Shown piece after piece: positions 41,796-48,771 of a DNA stretch of 64,000 nt. The notes beneath the pieces are model-generated. The model saw only the letters and a list, made by a program, of their open reading frames with translations, was not told the origin of the DNA and ran no database searches. The position numbers were made by a program, and so were the translations under genes. The stretch comes from Deltaproteobacteria bacterium UBA1386 (lineage in GTDB: Bacteria > Desulfobacterota > Syntrophorhabdia > Syntrophorhabdales > Syntrophorhabdaceae), in the NCBI GenBank assembly GCA_002305765.1, contig DBQU01000049.1, positions 1-64,000 of the forward strand, written 5' to 3'. Each line of letters starts with the position of its first letter. Position 1 is the first letter of the stretch.

Positions 41796-43193
41796 TCAAG
41801 CGTTCCGCCCCGCGAGAGTGAGCTGGCGGGCGCCCTCACGGAAGCTCTGGATGAGGTTCGCGATCCGCTCATGGTAGTAGGGGATGCTGCCTTCCGCGGC
41901 GTCCGTTATCATTTCGTTCGCCTTCATCGCGTTGGCATGGTCCCTCAAGGTCCCCGTATCGGGCATCTCGCCGGGGCGAAGCCCACACTCCTTGATCCGC
42001 AACGCGCCGATCTGCCGGGGGAGCTTGCTCTCGTAGAGCATCTCGAAGGCATCGATCACCGCAAGGTATCTCGTGAGAACGTCAACGGGGAGTTCCTCGA
42101 TGATCCCGTCCTTCCTGGCCACCTGGAGATAATTGCACGTCATATCGACGAACCCGGCAAGACCGATCATAAAGAAATCCAGTTTGTCGAGGGTCGGGGC
42201 CCCTTGGTCCTTTGCCACGTCCATGACGATGGAAGCTACCTGTCTCACCTGCGGCATGAAGACCCATTCGCGCGAAGCTGCCTCGACCCGTCCCAGAGTG
42301 TCATCGAGGAGCGCGAAGACCTCATCTTCCGGGAGGTCTCCCAGCCCGCCGCCACCGGACCGCTTTTTAGCCGCCTGATCGAGATCGGCGGGCCTGACAA
42401 GGTGGAGAGCGACGGGAAAACGGCGCGCAAGCTCCTCCTGACGGTCAACGGGGATGCATGCCATGGCGCTGCACAAGGCATCGGTGACCGAACCCTCTCG
42501 ATCCGCGAGCAGGCGGGAAAGAGAGGGGCAAAGCCCGTGCGCTCCGGCCGCGGGCCGCGCTTTTTCCTGAAGATATTTCTGGAAGACTGGGTCGACCTTC
42601 CCCGAGAGGTCCATCTCTCTCACAAGATGACCGTACCGCCGGGGCTCCTTTTTCGCGGCGGCCACGATCTCCGAGGCTTTTCTCATCGTATTCTGATGGA
42701 GTCCCACCACCTTCGCCGCATGGGACCTCGCATGTCCGTGTGTGCGATTGACCAGTTTCCCCGCTGCATTCGCGTCATCGGTCCCATCGACCCCGGAGTG
42801 GTCGCCGGCAGCACCGTCACCTGCACCTGGTCCGCGGGTACCGGCCAGGATCTGCCTTTCCATTCCGATCCTCAATTGCTCTTCCTTGACCGCCTCGAAG
42901 ATGGCCACTTTTTCCGATATCGTGAAGTCCTTCCTGCAGATGTTCTCGTCATGCTCGCCAAGTACAAGGCTCTCTATGTCGATGAGGTTGACGTGGGTGC
43001 CCTCGACGAGGGAGGTTATGCCGAGCTCCGTGAGGGCTTTGAGCCTCCGATAGCCGGCAACAAGCTCGTTCGTTCCCTTTCGGATCACAATCGGCTGGAG
43101 GAGCCCCAGTTCCGATATGGAGCGCTTCAGGTCCTCCATGTCTCCGAGTTCCTCCCTGTAACGCCTGCCAACAATTATATCATCAATCTCCAT
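41796..43193 (-). CDS. ParB-like DNA-binding protein
   Basis: A 465-residue protein with an N-terminal ParB/sulfiredoxin-fold domain: RSISELGLLQPIVIR, LVAGYRRLKAL and ENICRKDFTISEKV, the last typical of plasmid and phage ParB-like proteins. An unusual Gly/Ala/Asp-rich insert (about 122-150) precedes a helix-turn-helix-like segment, SHAAKVVGLHQNTMRKA. The C-terminal 250 residues are not recognised. The start at 43193 follows GGGAGGGG; an upstream GTG at 43256 is in frame but lies almost on the AT-rich TATATTATATA that looks like its -10. No ParA gene is adjacent, so gene regulation rather than partition is possible. Confidence 0.72.
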   Translation of the reverse strand: MEIDDIIVGRRYREELGDMEDLKRSISELGLLQPIVIRKGTNELVAGYRRLKALTELGITSLVEGTHVNLIDIESLVLGEHDENICRKDFTISEKVAIFEAVKEEQLRIGMERQILAGTRGPGAGDGAAGDHSGVDGTDDANAAGKLVNRTHGHARSHAAKVVGLHQNTMRKASEIVAAAKKEPRRYGHLVREMDLSGKVDPVFQKYLQEKARPAAGAHGLCPSLSRLLADREGSVTDALCSAMACIPVDRQEELARRFPVALHLVRPADLDQAAKKRSGGGGLGDLPEDEVFALLDDTLGRVEAASREWVFMPQVRQVASIVMDVAKDQGAPTLDKLDFFMIGLAGFVDMTCNYLQVARKDGIIEELPVDVLTRYLAVIDAFEMLYESKLPRQIGALRIKECGLRPGEMPDTGTLRDHANAMKANEMITDAAEGSIPYYHERIANLIQSFREGARQLTLAGRNA

Positions 43194-43346
43194 CTGCCCC
43201 TCCCTCACCGGCCGTTTGTTCCCGATTCCGCTGCGTATGATGGTCATGTCGTGCACTCTATATAATATATCCTTCTCACGCGACGCACCGTCATTTCAGG
43301 GATCTCTTCGCGTGGCGGGATGGAACACCCCTGTACAATTGGGGCA

Positions 43347-43364
43347 GGGGCCACAAGTGGCCCC
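43347..43364. promoter_or_regulatory. 18-bp GC-rich palindrome between winged-helix and ParB-like genes
   Basis: GGGGCCACAAGTGGCCCC is a perfect inverted repeat. It lies about 150 bases upstream of the ParB-like gene and 142 after the winged-helix gene. No T-run follows on the minus strand, so an operator is as likely as a terminator. Confidence 0.5.
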
Positions 43365-43505
43365 TATCCCGTGGATCACGGTGGTTTCGGGGATTATCGC
43401 GCACCGCCCCAAGGTAAAGGTGCACAGGATGCATGTTGGAGATGAATGCCTTCGGGTATCCAGGCCCTTTCCCGCGGGCATGGACCCGGTAGCGGTGCTC
43501 CAGGC

Positions 43506-43871
43506 TCACCGTTTTTCAAGAGATCCGGGGTTGGACCATCTCTCCATGGGAAGAAAATAGTAATGATTCTTGTTCCCCCTTCCTCTTCCCTTGCGTTGCA
43601 CGATCATCCACCTGCCCTTGAGGACCTTGAGGGCATCGATGGCCTTCCTCCTTGATATTCCCGCGGCATCGGCGATCTCGTTGATGGACAGGCCCCTGCT
43701 TCTGATGAGTCCCCTCTTCCGTCTGTCGGCGTCGGACTTCAGGAGAAGAATGAAGAAAACGGAGCTCACGTAGGGCCCGAGCCCTGCCATGTAACGGTCC
43801 ACATAGGACAACAGGATATCCGCGGTTCCGGGACCACCCTTTGCCACCATCTTCGTCGCCTCGACCTTCAC
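43506..43871 (-). CDS. winged-helix DNA-binding protein
   Basis: A 121-residue protein with a winged helix-turn-helix: LSINEIADAAGISRRKAIDALKVL (about 62-85), then a basic wing RKGRGRGNKNHYYFLP. This is the layout of small plasmid/phage replication or transcription regulators. Its ATG overlaps the stop of the sigma-like gene as ATGA. It is in an island with ParB-like and secretion-related genes and may regulate them. No more precise family can be named. Confidence 0.6.
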   Translation of the reverse strand: MKVEATKMVAKGGPGTADILLSYVDRYMAGLGPYVSSVFFILLLKSDADRRKRGLIRSRGLSINEIADAAGISRRKAIDALKVLKGRWMIVQRKGRGRGNKNHYYFLPMERWSNPGSLEKR

Positions 43872-44536
43872 ACCTTCTCCGAGCGCGAGGGACCGAATAT
43901 GGAAAGGACATTGCGTTCGCTCTTGCGCGCACCCGAGGCGGTCATCGAAATCCGTTTTTCAGCCACGCAGACCTTCTCCCAGAGTCCGGCGGCCGACGTG
44001 TCTTCCGTGGCCGGTCCGGGCGGGTGATATGCTTCAGTCCATCCCGGATTCCAACTGTTAGCGGTCCCCTCTTCCACGGCGATGTCACCGGCGGAACCCT
44101 CGATATCATCCGTGGTTTCCAAGAGCGAGAACCTCCAACGTTGATCCTTTCTGGCCATTCTCTTGACCCTCTGCTCTATCCACAAACAGATGTAGGAAGC
44201 GATCTCTCCAGCGGATTTCGTGAGGTCGAGCTTTTCCTGTCTGGCCAATTGCATCAGGACCACCGTCGCATCCTGAATGTAGTCATTCAGTTGATCGCCA
44301 ACATAATGTCCCCTGTCGACCCTGCCGAGGATCCTCCTGACGACACCATCAATGACCTTTCTCGAATACAGCCTCTCCACCAGCCACAGCTGACCCGATG
44401 ATCTGGCGTTTTCTATCATCAGGGCAAACTCATCGGCGCCCATGGACCTGAAGAAGGCCCTGGCATAGGACGCAACTGCCTGTGCCCGCTCCCCGGCAGT
44501 CACCATCGGGGACACTCCCTGCTCCATACGCATCAC
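43868..44536 (-). CDS. sigma-70 region-2-like protein lacking regions 3-4
   Basis: A 222-residue protein. About residues 70-135 resemble sigma region 2: LNDYIQDATVVLMQLARQE corresponds to the DLxQEGxxGLxxA core, then ASYICLWIEQRVKRMARK to the FxxYAxWWIRQAIxR segment. The following SLLETTDDIEGSAGDIAVEE resembles the SLD..IG.....LGD linker after region 3. No region 4 helix-turn-helix is visible; the tail is Pro/Ser-rich. It could be a sigma-like adaptor or a decayed sigma factor. The start GTG/ATG tandem at 44536-44531 follows AGGAG. It overlaps the winged-helix gene by four bases. Confidence 0.5.
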   Translation of the reverse strand: MMRMEQGVSPMVTAGERAQAVASYARAFFRSMGADEFALMIENARSSGQLWLVERLYSRKVIDGVVRRILGRVDRGHYVGDQLNDYIQDATVVLMQLARQEKLDLTKSAGEIASYICLWIEQRVKRMARKDQRWRFSLLETTDDIEGSAGDIAVEEGTANSWNPGWTEAYHPPGPATEDTSAAGLWEKVCVAEKRISMTASGARKSERNVLSIFGPSRSEKV

Positions 44537-44538
44537 TT

Positions 44539-45249
44539 TCAGATCTCCTTTTCAATCTTATTCCGACGGATCCCTCCGTCCGTCTCTTCATCGGCAAAGG
44601 TGACGCGGACCTTTCCGTATTGCAGGAGGGCCATGCGCTCTCGCGTGCCTCGTTCGAACAGTCGCGCGACAACCGAGCAGGGCATGTTCACCTTCGCCCG
44701 GACCACACCGAAGGCGTCTGCGAGCTTCTCCGGTGTCGGTGCGCTGCCGAGGCGAACCGCCATGTCGGGCTCGAGATATCTCCCTGCCACCTGAAGAAAT
44801 CCTTCAACCCCCTTTCTCCTGCTAAAACGCACATTCTCCCGGTTGTCATGGAGCCGGCGCCGCACCCGGACGCTTCGTATCGCGACGAGGGAGCCCAGCG
44901 CGCACACAAGGGCGCACGAGAGAATGCGTGTTGTTCTCTTCGTGCGTTCTGAGGCGGCGGTCATCGCCTTCCCGAGAGCCTTCGTGCTGATCCGGCCGTA
45001 GTTGCCCGTCCTCCCAACCTCCCTATCGACTATGGCAAGGATGTTCTCTATCCTCAGTAATTCCATCGCGTGGCCCTCACCAGTGGGACAACAACTGTAG
45101 ATCTTCGCCTGTATCCGAAGAAGCGGCAATTCTATCCTGTGGAGCACGACGGGGCTCCGCGAGGCAAAAAAGCCAAGAAGACCGAGCACAAAGATGCCGG
45201 CCACAAAGAATATCCCATGGTCCGAGGCCTTTCCGTCTTGCCGTTCCAC
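44539..45249 (-). CDS. two-helix membrane protein, DotM/IcmP (TrbA)-like candidate
   Basis: A 236-residue protein starting at GTG 45249, seven bases after GGGAGGG. It has a transmembrane helix at about 14-30 (FFVAGIFVLGLLGFFA), a loop with ELPLLRIQAKIYS, a second helix at about 104-120 (ILSCALVCALGSLVAI), then a basic cytoplasmic domain. DotM/IcmP/TrbA, the partner of the DotL coupling protein, has this topology and a similar LxILQAKL segment after helix 1, but is longer (about 380). The match is weak and by eye. If right, the coupling complex is split between two loci 14 kb apart. Confidence 0.4.
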   Translation of the reverse strand: MERQDGKASDHGIFFVAGIFVLGLLGFFASRSPVVLHRIELPLLRIQAKIYSCCPTGEGHAMELLRIENILAIVDREVGRTGNYGRISTKALGKAMTAASERTKRTTRILSCALVCALGSLVAIRSVRVRRRLHDNRENVRFSRRKGVEGFLQVAGRYLEPDMAVRLGSAPTPEKLADAFGVVRAKVNMPCSVVARLFERGTRERMALLQYGKVRVTFADEETDGGIRRNKIEKEI

Positions 45250-45367
45250 GGCAAATCCCTCCCTTGAGAACAACAGAAGTGAAGCGTCGATATGGATTGT
45301 TCTGCGAAGAAATTACTTTGGAAATCTATGAAAGTACATTTAAAGCAATCTTGTCAATATGAAAGAC

Positions 45368-45400
45368 TTCAAAAAGACCCTTTTGCGGTTCAAAAAGACC
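45368..45400. repeat. 12-bp perfect direct repeat, 21-bp spacing
   Basis: TTCAAAAAGACC occurs at 45368-45379 and 45389-45400, two helical turns apart, in an AT-rich 277-base gap between divergent genes (45249 minus, 45527 plus). A TTGACA on the minus strand at 45352-45357 may be a -35 for the DotM-like operon. The arrangement suits a regulator binding site. Confidence 0.55.
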
Positions 45401-45526
45401 AGGCGGAGGATTTCCATGACCAGCAAGAGCGGACCGCCTTCGCTCGCTTTTTGAGCAGTCGATGTCTTCACCCGGAGATTCCCGCGCCCGGTGCTATTTT
45501 TGTTTAAAGGATCGGATGAGAGAGTT

Positions 45527-45892
45527 ATGACGAACAAGAACGAAATAACCGAGGCCTTCATAGCGAGAAGGTCCGAAGGTTTCGAGATAGTCCTTCCGCG
45601 GACGGCCATAGAAAGGGCCGCGAGGCGGCTTGCCGAAACCACCAATGCTGCCGGTTTCCATGACGCGATGGAACTCGCCTGGTTCAGATTCGATCCCAAT
45701 GTCGACAGGGAGATGCTCGACTGCGTTTCAATGCTCCTCACGCTCTACCGCTGCTCGCTGGATGGAAACATCAGGCCCGCCCTGAACCTGGAAGAGGTCT
45801 ACGAGCACGCGTTCAACGAGATGGAAGCCGAACATGGCAGCCTTTCGAACAAGGGAACGCCATGGCGCTCTTCCTATTGCCCCGGAGGATGA
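45527..45892 (+). CDS. small protein of unknown function, first gene of the plus-strand secretion-like operon
   Basis: A 121-residue mostly helical protein beginning MTNKNEITEAFIARR. It has no signal peptide, membrane segment or domain that I recognise. The start at 45527 is preferred because GAGAG lies just upstream; the frame is open 12 codons further. Its 3' end overlaps the transglycosylase gene by about 59 bases. Its position opposite the DotM-like operon across a shared control region suggests it belongs to the same island. Confidence 0.5.
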   Translation: MTNKNEITEAFIARRSEGFEIVLPRTAIERAARRLAETTNAAGFHDAMELAWFRFDPNVDREMLDCVSMLLTLYRCSLDGNIRPALNLEEVYEHAFNEMEAEHGSLSNKGTPWRSSYCPGG

Positions 45893-46520
45893 GTTGCCGG
45901 CAGGAAAGGTCATTATCGTCCTGCTGTGCGCTCTAGGGATCTCTATACACCCCGGCATCAAGGGACATTGTGGACCGGGCGGCGGCACCGGGTGCACAAC
46001 AGAACTGTCTGCCGAGATCGAGGCCATGAAAAACCGCAACCCTGACAAATACCGGGATTTCCGCCATGTCCTGCGACATATCCGCACGATGAACAGGAGA
46101 CAGAACGAAAAGACGTCACTCTCCGTCGCGAAGGCGCTCGTTGACCATGTATATTGGGAAAGATATCGTTTCACTTCCGCGGAGCACAGGCTTAATTTCC
46201 TTTCCGTCCTCATGGGCATCGTGCGCGTTGAGAGTCTCTTCGACCCCGCCGCAGTGAGTAACAGGAACGCCCGGGGACTCATGCAGATCCACTCGCCAAC
46301 GTGGAAGCGGTATTTCTCCTCGCCCGACGAGGCGCATGACCTTCGCAGGAACCTCACGGTGGGGACAGGGATCCTCCGTCATTACATGCGCCGGTCGAAC
46401 AATGACCTGCGCCGGGCCCTATACAGGTACCTCGGGGCACCGGACGACCGGTACGCCGACAAGGTCATTGAGAGCGCGGCCGCGTTCAAGGCCCGCGTGT
46501 TGTCGGACACCATGGAATGA
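45834..46520 (+). CDS. lytic transglycosylase (VirB1-like)
   Basis: A 228-residue protein with an SLT domain: catalytic Glu in VRVESLFDPAAVS and NARGLMQIHSPTW (about 130-165), then ALYRYLGAPDDRYADKV near the end. A hydrophobic N-terminal segment (VIIVLLCALGISI, about 26-38) could be a signal anchor. An alternative TTG start at 45894, after GGAGGATGAG, would place that segment at the very N-terminus and is attractive. VirB1-type enzymes open peptidoglycan for type IV secretion or pili. It is the second transglycosylase in the window. Confidence 0.78.
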   Translation: MAAFRTRERHGALPIAPEDELPAGKVIIVLLCALGISIHPGIKGHCGPGGGTGCTTELSAEIEAMKNRNPDKYRDFRHVLRHIRTMNRRQNEKTSLSVAKALVDHVYWERYRFTSAEHRLNFLSVLMGIVRVESLFDPAAVSNRNARGLMQIHSPTWKRYFSSPDEAHDLRRNLTVGTGILRHYMRRSNNDLRRALYRYLGAPDDRYADKVIESAAAFKARVLSDTME

Positions 46521-46540
46521 CCGGTCGGAGAGGGTAAACC

Positions 46541-47026
46541 ATGAGGGATTTTGCCGTTACTTTGCCGTGGCAGGAACACCTGAAGAGGCGTTCGAACACG
46601 GCAGAGCCCACAGGAAGACAGGGAACAATCGTCCTTCGCCTCCTCCTTCTATTCTGTCTCTTCGGTCTTGCGACAATGGAACAGAAGGCGTGCGCCGAAG
46701 CCGTCTACATCATACCGCCCGCGCCTGAAAGCGGTGCCGTGCTGAAATACAAGAGCGTGCATTACAGCGGTGCCTCCCTTGACAAACCCTCCTGCGACCC
46801 CGGGATGACGGCAAAGATATTCGTCACTCCCGTGCGTATGCTGGGAGGGCCGTCGACCACGATCGTTCCCATCGCCGGCGTAAGCACCTTCGCCACCGAT
46901 AACGGAAACGGTAAGTGGACGGTCAGAGGCCAGGTCAAGACCGCCGACAACGGCCTCCTGGAAGATAGCAGTGCGATCGTCCTCGTCGTGGAGGTCTACT
47001 GCTGTGTCAATGAATTGTGTAACTGA
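46541..47026 (+). CDS. secreted protein resembling a pilus-tip domain, function unproven
   Basis: A 161-residue protein with a hydrophobic segment at about 30-48 and a probable signal cleavage after KACAEA. The mature part has SCDPGMTAKIFVTPVRML and ATDNGNGKWTVRGQVKTADNG, then a paired VYCCVNELC end. The pattern CPxG...I.V.P ... ATDNG..WTV ... T.DG resembles a domain I associate with plasmid type IV pilus tip proteins of the PilV kind, but this is from memory and unverified. AGAGGGT precedes the ATG. It ends 19 bases before a strong hairpin terminator. Confidence 0.5.
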   Translation: MRDFAVTLPWQEHLKRRSNTAEPTGRQGTIVLRLLLLFCLFGLATMEQKACAEAVYIIPPAPESGAVLKYKSVHYSGASLDKPSCDPGMTAKIFVTPVRMLGGPSTTIVPIAGVSTFATDNGNGKWTVRGQVKTADNGLLEDSSAIVLVVEVYCCVNELCN

Positions 47027-47045
47027 CGGGCATTTCGGAAATGGA

Positions 47046-47092
47046 GATACCGGGCTGCCGGGGTCCCCGAAGGACCCCGGCAGCCCGGTATC
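47046..47092. terminator. 21-bp perfect-stem bidirectional terminator
   Basis: GATACCGGGCTGCCGGGGTC plus one C pairs exactly with the downstream arm across a 5-base loop CCGAA. It lies between two converging genes (46541-47026 plus and degP minus). TTTT follows on the plus strand after about 15 bases, so classic intrinsic termination is imperfect, but the hairpin is exceptionally stable. Confidence 0.8.
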
Positions 47093-47110
47093 AGGGGAAA
47101 GGGGCCTCTT

Positions 47111-48601
47111 TTAGCCCCTGGCGAGCTTTACGACAACGTAGATGTTATTCCCTTGTCTGTGGATGAGAAAGAGAACGCTTTTCTTTCCGCTCTCCTCAGC
47201 CATCTTCCTGACAAAGCCTTCCACGTCCTTTACGGCAGTTCTGTTCACTTCCCGGATGACATCGCCCCTGATGATGCCCGCTTCTTCCGCCGGACTCCCC
47301 GGTTCGACGGACGTCACAACAACACCTTGCCGGGTCTTCAGCTGGAGGGCCCTTGCTATCTCGGGAGTGATGGCCTGAACCGCTATCCCTGCTTTGTTCT
47401 CTCCGGATTCCTTTCCGGCTACCTCCGCCACGGTGTCTTCCATCCGCGCTATCTTGACGGTCTTGCTTACCGTCTTCCCGCCGCGGAGCAGTTTCACCGA
47501 CACATCCTTGCCCACAGGCGTTGCCGCTACGACCCGCGGGAGATCGTTGGAGGTGGCAATATCCTTACCGTCAAATTCCACGATCACGTCGCCCTGAGCT
47601 ATTCCGGCTTTATCGGCAGGCCCATCCTTGATCACGTCGGCCACGAGGGCCCCTTTTCTGTCTGCAAGCCCGAAAGAGGAGGCGAGTGCTGGGGTGATCT
47701 CCTGTATGCTCACGCCGAGCCAGCCGCGGGTGACCCTCCCATTACCTTTCAACTGCGCGATCACGTTCCTGGCCGTATCGACGGGAATCGCAAAGCCTAT
47801 CCCCTGTCCTGAGGCCACGATCGCCGTGTTGATTCCGACCACCTCCCCTTTCATATTAATGAGAGGACCACCGCTGTTTCCGGGATTTATGGAGGCATCC
47901 GTCTGAATGAAGTTGTCATAAGGCCCTGAGCCGATGATCCTGCCCTTGGCGCTGACGATCCCTGCCGTCACCGTCTGTTCGAGACCGAAGGGGCTGCCTA
48001 TCGCAACGACCCAGCTGCCGACCTTGAGTTCGTCCGAATTGCCCATCGTTATCGGCGTGAGGTTCGAAGCGCCCGTGATCCTGATGAGGGCAAGGTCGGT
48101 CTTGGAATCCCTGCCGACGATGCTCGCGTCGAACTCTCTCCCGTCAGTTAGTTTCACCTTTATCTCGTTGGCACCGTCAATCACGTGGTTATTGGTCACG
48201 ATATAACCGTCCCCGTCGACAATGAATCCCGAGCCAAGGCTTTTCTGCCGGAAATCCTCGGGTGACCCGTTCCCTCCCCGGCGGCCGAAGAACTCTTCGA
48301 AAGGGTCCTGCCCGCCGAAGGGGCTTTCCTTGCCGAAGGGGTTGCCAAAGAAATGGCGAAAAACGCGTCCGTTTCCTTTGAGCGTCTTGACCGTCTGAAT
48401 GTTCACGACACTCGGACGGGCCTTCTCCGCGAGTTCCGCGAAATTGCCGGGGACCATGATGGGCACCGCGGAGCTCTTCGAAGGCACCGGCGTGTTGTTC
48501 GTTCCCTTGACAGCCTTCGAAACCCCATAGCCGAGCCCCACCGTAAGGGCGATGGTCGCCAGTACGATAACAACAGCTCTGATTACTCGTGTTCGTTCCA
48601 T
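47111..48601 (-). CDS. degP: DegP/HtrA-family periplasmic serine protease
   Basis: A 496-residue Do-type protease. One N-terminal hydrophobic segment (about 8-26) exports or anchors it. The catalytic triad is His139 (VTNNHV), Asp169 (SKTDLALI) and Ser243 (NPGNSGGP). Two PDZ domains follow (about 275-365 and 385-485). It degrades or refolds damaged envelope proteins. The next minus-strand gene upstream starts beyond an array of 7-bp repeats. AAGGAG precedes the ATG. Its location beside a two-component system and secretion genes fits envelope-stress duty, though co-regulation is not shown. Confidence 0.95.
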   Translation of the reverse strand: MERTRVIRAVVIVLATIALTVGLGYGVSKAVKGTNNTPVPSKSSAVPIMVPGNFAELAEKARPSVVNIQTVKTLKGNGRVFRHFFGNPFGKESPFGGQDPFEEFFGRRGGNGSPEDFRQKSLGSGFIVDGDGYIVTNNHVIDGANEIKVKLTDGREFDASIVGRDSKTDLALIRITGASNLTPITMGNSDELKVGSWVVAIGSPFGLEQTVTAGIVSAKGRIIGSGPYDNFIQTDASINPGNSGGPLINMKGEVVGINTAIVASGQGIGFAIPVDTARNVIAQLKGNGRVTRGWLGVSIQEITPALASSFGLADRKGALVADVIKDGPADKAGIAQGDVIVEFDGKDIATSNDLPRVVAATPVGKDVSVKLLRGGKTVSKTVKIARMEDTVAEVAGKESGENKAGIAVQAITPEIARALQLKTRQGVVVTSVEPGSPAEEAGIIRGDVIREVNRTAVKDVEGFVRKMAEESGKKSVLFLIHRQGNNIYVVVKLARG

Positions 48602-48711
48602 ACAGGTCTCCTTGATGTATATTGGCCAGGCGCTGCCTTGCCGATACTCCAGTCTACATCGCGAAGTTCATCAGGACATGACGGTGAGATTACAAATTGG
48701 TAATGAAGACG

Positions 48712-48742
48712 GGTAATAGGTTATGGGTTATGGATCATGGGA
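48712..48742. repeat. 7-bp phased repeat between degP and the kinase gene
   Basis: GGTAATA, GGTTATG, GGTTATG and GATCATG follow in exact 7-bp phase in the gap upstream of degP and downstream of the sensor-kinase gene. Confidence 0.6.
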
Positions 48743-48771
48743 AGGACGGGTCTCTTTGGCCCTCAAGCGGT

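Noticed and set aside
41871..43265. A long plus-strand open frame (464 codons) opposite the ParB-like gene; similar long antisense frames lie opposite ade (38319-39614), the VirB4-like gene (16148-17440), the M24 peptidase (32345-33616), cysS (40645-41715) and the sensor kinase (48697-50187).
   Set aside because: High GC at third codon positions keeps antisense frames open. None shows domains, signal peptides or ribosome-binding sites, and each lies opposite a clear gene.
28388..48742. CRISPR arrays.
   Set aside because: The periodic elements are only 7-8 bp, without spacers, and no cas genes are present.
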